Shown here: positions 4,881 through 8,414 of the stretch, in pieces
How positions within the stretch are numbered: the stretch's first letter is position 1
Layout: the number at the start of each line of letters is the position of its first letter
From: an uncultured Clostridia bacterium
GTDB lineage: Bacteria; Bacillota; Clostridia; TANB77; CAG-508
Direction of reading: 5' to 3'
NCBI GenBank assembly: GCA_944390505.1
Contig: CALXQF010000045.1
Span: forward strand, 1 to 8,414
Length of the DNA stretch: 8,414 bases
Made by a program: the position numbers and the translations under genes
Notes under the pieces: generated by a model
Databases searched by the model: none
What the model was told of the DNA's origin: nothing
The model's input: only the letters and a program-made list of their open reading frames with translations

Positions 4881-7741
4881 TATTCTCTTTCTCCTTCTTC
4901 TTTAAGTACTGGCGTTTCAAATCTACTATTTGTTCCTAATGCATTTTCATCATAACCACTATTAAGATCATCTTTTTTGGAACCCATAAATCTTTCGAAT
5001 ACTGTAACACCTTCTCTTCTTTCAGCTTCCATCTCAGTTGCTCTTCTCATTGCTTCACTTTGATGTGCATAATATCTAACTTTACCTTTATTACTTCTTT
5101 GGAAAGATTTAATATTTCTTCTAATTTCAGTTTTAGGAACATCACTTTTACTTGTTCCTTGTATATCAAATTTCTTTTTACCTTTTTTTGTTTTTTCCCC
5201 TTCTTTCTTACCTTTTTCTCCTTTAGCTGTTTTTTCAGTTTTTTTGCCTCTTAATTTCTCATTTTCTTTAGCCATTCTCATTAATCTTCTTGTACTTCTC
5301 ATTTGAATATCTTCTTGACTTCTTGTAAATCTTAAATCGTCATTTATATCAGCTATTTCTGAAGCTGCAAGACCAAATTCAGCAGCAAGAACAGCTGGAT
5401 TTAATTGACTAACTGTTTCAAGATATTCTTCTCCAGGAATTATCTCCCATCTTCCCGGAATTGTTTCTATTACTGTTTTCGTAACTTCTTCTGTTATTGT
5501 ATGAGAACCAGAACTTATAATATTGGGTACTATTTCTGAAGCATTGAGCCATCCCATTGGTACACCTGTTTCTGACGTTGATCTCCAAATATCAAATCCA
5601 GAAATTTGACCACTAGAAATCAAATCATTTACTTGGTCTGGTGTAAATTGTTTTCCTAATTTATCTTGTAATACTTCTTGAACAAGTGAAACTAACGTTG
5701 TATCTTTATCTATTGCTTGATCTATTTTTACATCTGTCAAAACAGTTGGATCAAATCCTTTCCCATCCGAACCCGAGAAAAGTTTCCCTTGATATTCAAA
5801 AGCTAATCCTCTAAAGTATGATGTTTTATCTACAATTTGATTTCCACCATAAGCATCATATGTTAAAAGCCCACTACCTTTATCATATATATCTTCTAAT
5901 GTTATATTTCCAACATCAGCTTTATCCATACCAGGAACTGTTTTTGTAATTGTTTCTGTTACTTCTTTTTCTATTTCTTCAGGTGGAATCCACTTACTTG
6001 TATCTGGTGTTTTCCCTTTTTTTATAACTTCTTGGTATAAGTATTTACTTATGTAAGCTCCAGTTGCCATTCTTGCTGCTGTTTTAAATCCTCTTACAAC
6101 AGTTGTCATGTTAGCTTTATTAGCTTTATCATGTTGAGACATAGAAACTGCGTCTGTTGACACACTATCTATTTCTGTTCTTTCGGCTTCTACAAGCCTT
6201 CCTTCTAACTTACCTCTCCATAGTTCTCTTTGTTTAATAGTTGCTTCAATTTTTTCTTTTTCTATTGGGTCTTTAGTAATTCTTAGTAAAGAATTTAAAT
6301 CTTCTATTTCTTTATCATAACTTGCAATTCTCTTCATTGAATTAATTATTCTATGCCTTTTATGAACCATTTGCGAATTTCTTTCTGCTGTTGCTTCTTC
6401 TAAATCATGAAGTCCTGCATTTAAAATTGCTACATTCCCCTCTTTATATCCTGTTATAGCTTTTACTCTTGGAACAATTGCTAATTTTATAAGAGAACCT
6501 ACTGTTACTCTTGGTTCTTTTCCATCATTTTTTTCTTCTTGTATTTTTTGTGCTAAAGCTCTTTTTTCTTCTTCTATAAAATAATCTTTTCTTGCATGAT
6601 ATCTATGAGAAGGTTTATTTTTGAACATTCCTCTCGAATGTTTTTGTGATGTTGCTAGCATATCTTCCATTGGAGTAATTAAATATCCATCCACGCTTAC
6701 TGGTCCTTTTGACTTTGCTTGTTTTACTCCTATTAATGCCCTATAAATAGGAGAAGCAACCCAAGTACCAACAGCTTTATTTACTGGTGCTTTTGTATGA
6801 TTCCTTATAGTAATCATTGTATTCATTGCTTTTAAACCGAATTTTTGAGCAAAGCTTTGTTCATCTGATATTTGAGCTTTTACAGATTTTTCTCCATCTT
6901 TGCCTAAAGTCTTTAAGTTTTCTGCTGTATTTTGACGAGAATTATAAGTATAATTATTTGTTTCTATGAATTCTGTATCTTGGTCAATTAAAGCTTGAAT
7001 TGCAGCTTTTTTAAAATCAGGACTACTAAAATCAGCTACTGTTTTCATTGCTGTTTCTTTAAATTTTTCTGCTTCCTCCGGATTTAATTTATGTATTTCT
7101 TCATATTTTTGCATTATTTCTCTTATTGATGTTGTTCTTAATCTTTGAAATTCTCTTTCATATGGAGAAAAGTCCTTTTGATGGGCTCTAGATAATCTTT
7201 CAAGTCTTGTTTGATATCCATCTAATAATAATTCATCTGAATCTTGTTCTTTACCTGGATAATCTTCTATTGTATACACTTCCACTTTTCTTTTTGTTCC
7301 ATTTTCATCATAAGTATCTATAGTTTTTTTAGTTACATGTGATTTAAATCTATCAAAAGTTTTTATCCTTCTAGTTTCAGCTTCTCTATCTCCATAATAT
7401 TGTTGTAGCATTGTTTGCCTAGGTTTTCTTGAAGGCTCTTTTTCTGGTTCTAGCTCTGGCTCTGGAATTGGAATTGTTGGGGGTTCTTTATAAATTGTTT
7501 TTACTAATTTCACAGGTGTATATGGTCCATCATCAAACATTCCATCTGCTCCACCTCTATCTGGTACGACTTCTATGCTATCTATTACTCTATCTATTTC
7601 TTCTTTTTTCATTCCAAGACGAGTAAGCATTCCCCTTTTTATTTTTTCATCATTTTCTTCTTTGCTACCAGGGAATGGTGCATATACTTCTGCATAATCT
7701 CCATCTGCAATTACAATTTTGATTACTTCTTCGTTTTCCAT
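4880..7741 (-). CDS. Large protein of unknown function, 953 aa (element cargo)
   Basis: I do not recognise this protein. It takes up over 40% of the element. Visible parts: an N-terminal domain (1-65, EVIKIVIADGDYAEVYAPFP); a proline/glutamate linker (87-108, PPTIPIPEPELEPEKEP); a long charged, mostly helical region (110-330); basic helical stretches (about 411-430 and 545-570); a probable coiled coil (470-525); a possible globular domain (605-745); and a lysine-rich tail (831-858). A 12-residue motif EVT(E/K)T-PG occurs twice, at 593-604 (EVTETITKTVPG) and 752-763 (EVTKTVIETIPG), flanking the 605-745 segment. There is no signal peptide and no convincing membrane helix, and no nuclease, ATPase or protease motif. 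The ATG has AAAGGA about 9 nt upstream and a promoter some 130 bp behind. Its base composition resembles the recombinases. A structural or DNA/RNA-binding scaffold is possible, given the many basic residues, but this is speculation. Confidence 0.85.
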   Translation of the reverse strand: MENEEVIKIVIADGDYAEVYAPFPGSKEENDEKIKRGMLTRLGMKKEEIDRVIDSIEVVPDRGGADGMFDDGPYTPVKLVKTIYKEPPTIPIPEPELEPEKEPSRKPRQTMLQQYYGDREAETRRIKTFDRFKSHVTKKTIDTYDENGTKRKVEVYTIEDYPGKEQDSDELLLDGYQTRLERLSRAHQKDFSPYEREFQRLRTTSIREIMQKYEEIHKLNPEEAEKFKETAMKTVADFSSPDFKKAAIQALIDQDTEFIETNNYTYNSRQNTAENLKTLGKDGEKSVKAQISDEQSFAQKFGLKAMNTMITIRNHTKAPVNKAVGTWVASPIYRALIGVKQAKSKGPVSVDGYLITPMEDMLATSQKHSRGMFKNKPSHRYHARKDYFIEEEKRALAQKIQEEKNDGKEPRVTVGSLIKLAIVPRVKAITGYKEGNVAILNAGLHDLEEATAERNSQMVHKRHRIINSMKRIASYDKEIEDLNSLLRITKDPIEKEKIEATIKQRELWRGKLEGRLVEAERTEIDSVSTDAVSMSQHDKANKANMTTVVRGFKTAARMATGAYISKYLYQEVIKKGKTPDTSKWIPPEEIEKEVTETITKTVPGMDKADVGNITLEDIYDKGSGLLTYDAYGGNQIVDKTSYFRGLAFEYQGKLFSGSDGKGFDPTVLTDVKIDQAIDKDTTLVSLVQEVLQDKLGKQFTPDQVNDLISSGQISGFDIWRSTSETGVPMGWLNASEIVPNIISSGSHTITEEVTKTVIETIPGRWEIIPGEEYLETVSQLNPAVLAAEFGLAASEIADINDDLRFTRSQEDIQMRSTRRLMRMAKENEKLRGKKTEKTAKGEKGKKEGEKTKKGKKKFDIQGTSKSDVPKTEIRRNIKSFQRSNKGKVRYYAHQSEAMRRATEMEAERREGVTVFERFMGSKKDDLNSGYDENALGTNSRFETPVLKEEGERE

Positions 7742-7874
7742 TTCTTTTGTTCCTTTCTTGAAATTTTATCTATTATTTTGGCTTAATTTTACTCCTTTTA
7801 CTTCAAACATTATTATATAATTTTTTAGTACCAATGGTTTCAAGTTTTAAATTGTATCTCTCTATTTTTTTATT

Positions 7875-7903
7875 ATTTTATAATACATTAATAAAAATAT
7901 CAA
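7875..7903 (-). promoter_or_regulatory. Sigma-A-type promoter of the cargo operon
   Basis: On the minus strand TTGATA (7903-7898) and TAAAAT (7880-7875) are 17 bp apart, inside an AT-rich stretch (TATAAAAT). The start would be near 7868, giving a leader of about 125 nt to the ATG at 7741. The vegetative type suggests the cargo genes are expressed in growing cells, independently of the recombinases. I see no clear hairpin in the leader. Confidence 0.5.
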
Positions 7904-7937
7904 TACTGTAGTAACATTTTTTCAATATAGACTGGAC

Positions 7938-8195
7938 TTATTTGAACGGTTGCTCCCTCACAACCTTTTGCTCAGCAGCTAAATCTTCCTGTAAATTAGC
8001 AATTGGATCTCCTTTACAAGCTAGCACAGAAGCAGAAAATGGCACTCCTGCTGCCGATTGAGGATATACGTCTACCCCGTGATCTGTATAGTATTCACCA
8101 AGACCAGCCGCTTTTATTTCATCAATACTTAAACCTTGTGTTAATTGATGTACCATAGTTCCTACCATTTCCAAGTGTGCTAGTTCTTCTGTTCC
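7938..8195 (-). pseudogene. cotJC: cotJC, middle part (interrupted gene)
   Basis: Reads GTEELAHLEMVGTMVHQLTQ from 8195, then AAGVPFSASV and KGDPIANLQEDLAAEQK, matching the central part of CotJC, a manganese-catalase-family spore coat protein. GTEELAH carries the ExxH metal-ligand pair of the family (Glu4, His7), and the Glu of LAAEQK is probably a further ligand. cotJC homology ends at the element core (7973-7966). The frame then runs eight residues into element DNA (VVREQPFK) and stops at 7938. In frame upstream, homology stops at the GGA codon at 8195: the two preceding codons read His-Tyr instead of the expected Asp-Ile, and a TGA is met at 8207-8205. The usual first third of CotJC is therefore absent. 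A TTG at 8174 could be called as a start, but it lies inside the conserved ligand motif and has no ribosome site. Confidence 0.88.
7944..7995 (-). other. Attachment site at the element's right end (cotJC middle junction)
   Basis: Minus strand: cotJC (GATTTAGCTGCT) leads into the core GAGCAAAA (7973-7966), then the element arm GGTTGTGAGGGAGCAACC (7965-7948), itself a small inverted repeat with GGTTG/CAACC. GCAACC (7953-7948) is the mirror of GGTTGC in the other junction. Confidence 0.72.
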
Positions 8196-8207
8196 ATAAT
8201 GTTGTCA
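8190..8207 (-). other. Second break point in cotJC (probable junction of another element)
   Basis: To the left, the sequence encodes GTEELAH of CotJC. Immediately to the right, homology is lost within one codon and an in-frame TGA occurs at 8207-8205. The DNA beyond holds a terminator and the end of an unrelated gene. The abrupt change at a conserved position fits a second site-specific insertion. The partner junction and the core cannot be defined because the cotJC 5' part is outside the window. Confidence 0.6.
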
Positions 8208-8247
8208 ATTAAAAACTTTATAGTTATTGGCTGTGAAATATTATATA

Positions 8248-8270
8248 AAAAGTTCACAAAGTGAACTTTT
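8248..8270 (-). terminator. Terminator of the RhuM-like gene
   Basis: AAAAGTTCAC (8248-8257) and GTGAACTTTT (8261-8270) form a perfect 10-bp stem with a 3-nt loop. On the minus strand it is followed by TATATAAT after a TTTT run. It lies just after the stop codon at 8275. Confidence 0.72.
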
Positions 8271-8274
8271 ATAC

Positions 8275-8414
8275 TTATTTATTATTTTCTTTTAAATATC
8301 TTTGATACATTTCATCCATACTAGAAATATATTGCAAATCTTGTTTTACTCTAAATTTTTCATATTCTTTCTCTGCTTTTTCAACAGCTTGCTTATGTGA
8401 GACAGAACCTGCAT
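8275..8414 (-). CDS. C-terminal end of a RhuM-family-like protein (cut by window edge)
   Basis: Only the last 45 residues are in the window; the gene begins beyond base 8414. The visible end reads GSVSHKQAVEKAEKEYEKF, then VKQDLQYISSMDEMY and YLKENNK, a charged helical tail. This resembles the C-terminus of the RhuM (virulence RhuM) family, proteins of unknown biochemical role often found on genomic islands and mobile elements near restriction systems. The assignment is from memory of short patterns and is moderate at best. The stop TAA lies at 8277-8275, followed at once by a terminator. Placed between the broken cotJC and the window edge, it probably belongs to the second inserted element. 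Confidence 0.5.
   Translation of the reverse strand, partial: AGSVSHKQAVEKAEKEYEKFRVKQDLQYISSMDEMYQRYLKENNK

Larger units (their letters stand above)
1164..7972. mobile_element. 6.8-kb serine-recombinase element inserted in cotJC (skin-like)
   Basis: The boundaries are set by where the cotJC reading frame breaks and resumes, and by the repeated core GA(A/G)CAAAA. Equivalent bases are exactly 6,809 bp apart (7973 and 1164). Contents, all minus strand: from the right, a promoter, the 953-aa gene and the DUF1292-type gene; a terminator; the 49-aa gene; then two large serine recombinases, the last ending beside the left junction. No phage structural, replication, conjugation or resistance genes are seen. 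The organisation (recombinase at one end, interrupted sporulation gene, direct core repeats) parallels the skin element in sigK and phage-like interruptions of other sporulation genes in Bacillus. That the element leaves during sporulation is inferred. It could also be a fixed insertion with a dead target gene, although the intact frames of both gene pieces speak against this. Confidence 0.82.

Noticed and set aside
5060..5254. Phe/Ser-rich plus-strand open frame resembling a membrane protein
   Set aside because: It is the antisense of the lysine-rich tail of the 953-aa protein; AAA/AAG codons read as TTT/CTT on the other strand.
1164..7972. Prophage or conjugative element
   Set aside because: No capsid, tail, terminase, lysis, relaxase or type IV secretion gene is present; only recombinases, a small protein and two cargo genes.
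8172..8174. TTG at 8174 as the start of an independent 78-aa protein
   Set aside because: CotJC homology extends upstream through GTEELAH to 8195, and there is no ribosome site before the TTG; this is an internal codon of a broken gene.

Overview
Low-GC (roughly 30% by eye), spore-forming Firmicute (Clostridia-like) chromosome. The evidence is an AT-rich sequence with strong GGAGG ribosome sites, sigma-A-type promoters, and pieces of cotJC, which encodes a spore coat protein of the manganese-catalase family.

Layout. (1) 1-359, minus: N-terminal part of galE, cut by the window edge, with its own promoter. (2) 515-894, plus: a near-consensus promoter, a leader with competing hairpins, an unrecognised 73-residue gene that looks richer in GC than its surroundings, and a strong hairpin terminator shared with the convergent gene. 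(3) 931-1166, minus: the 3' part of cotJC, without a start codon. (4) 1164-7972: a mobile element of 6,809 bp carrying, on the minus strand, two tandem large serine recombinases (507 and 517 aa) preceded by a 49-aa protein, then a terminator, then a 953-aa protein of unknown function coupled to a DUF1292-type protein. (5) 7938-8195, minus: the middle part of cotJC. (6) 8195-8414: a second break in cotJC, followed by a terminator and the 3' end of a minus-strand gene resembling the RhuM family, running off the window.

Main interpretation. The two cotJC pieces fit together exactly. The middle piece ends GAG-CAA-AA and the 3' piece begins GAA-CAA-AA. Recombination within this shared 8-bp core would rejoin an uninterrupted reading frame (...LAAEQKARATYEK...) and release a 6,809-bp circle. 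Joining the two element ends gives an attP-like site with a 6-bp inverted repeat placed symmetrically, 18 nt either side of a GA dinucleotide that lies in that core. This is the architecture of the skin element of sigK: a serine-recombinase element in a gene needed only in the mother cell, where excision has no hereditary cost. The intact frames of both cotJC pieces suggest the gene is still used. The middle piece is itself cut again at its 5' side, so cotJC may be split into three parts by two elements. Excision in sporulating cells, and the whereabouts of the cotJC 5' end, cannot be shown from this window.
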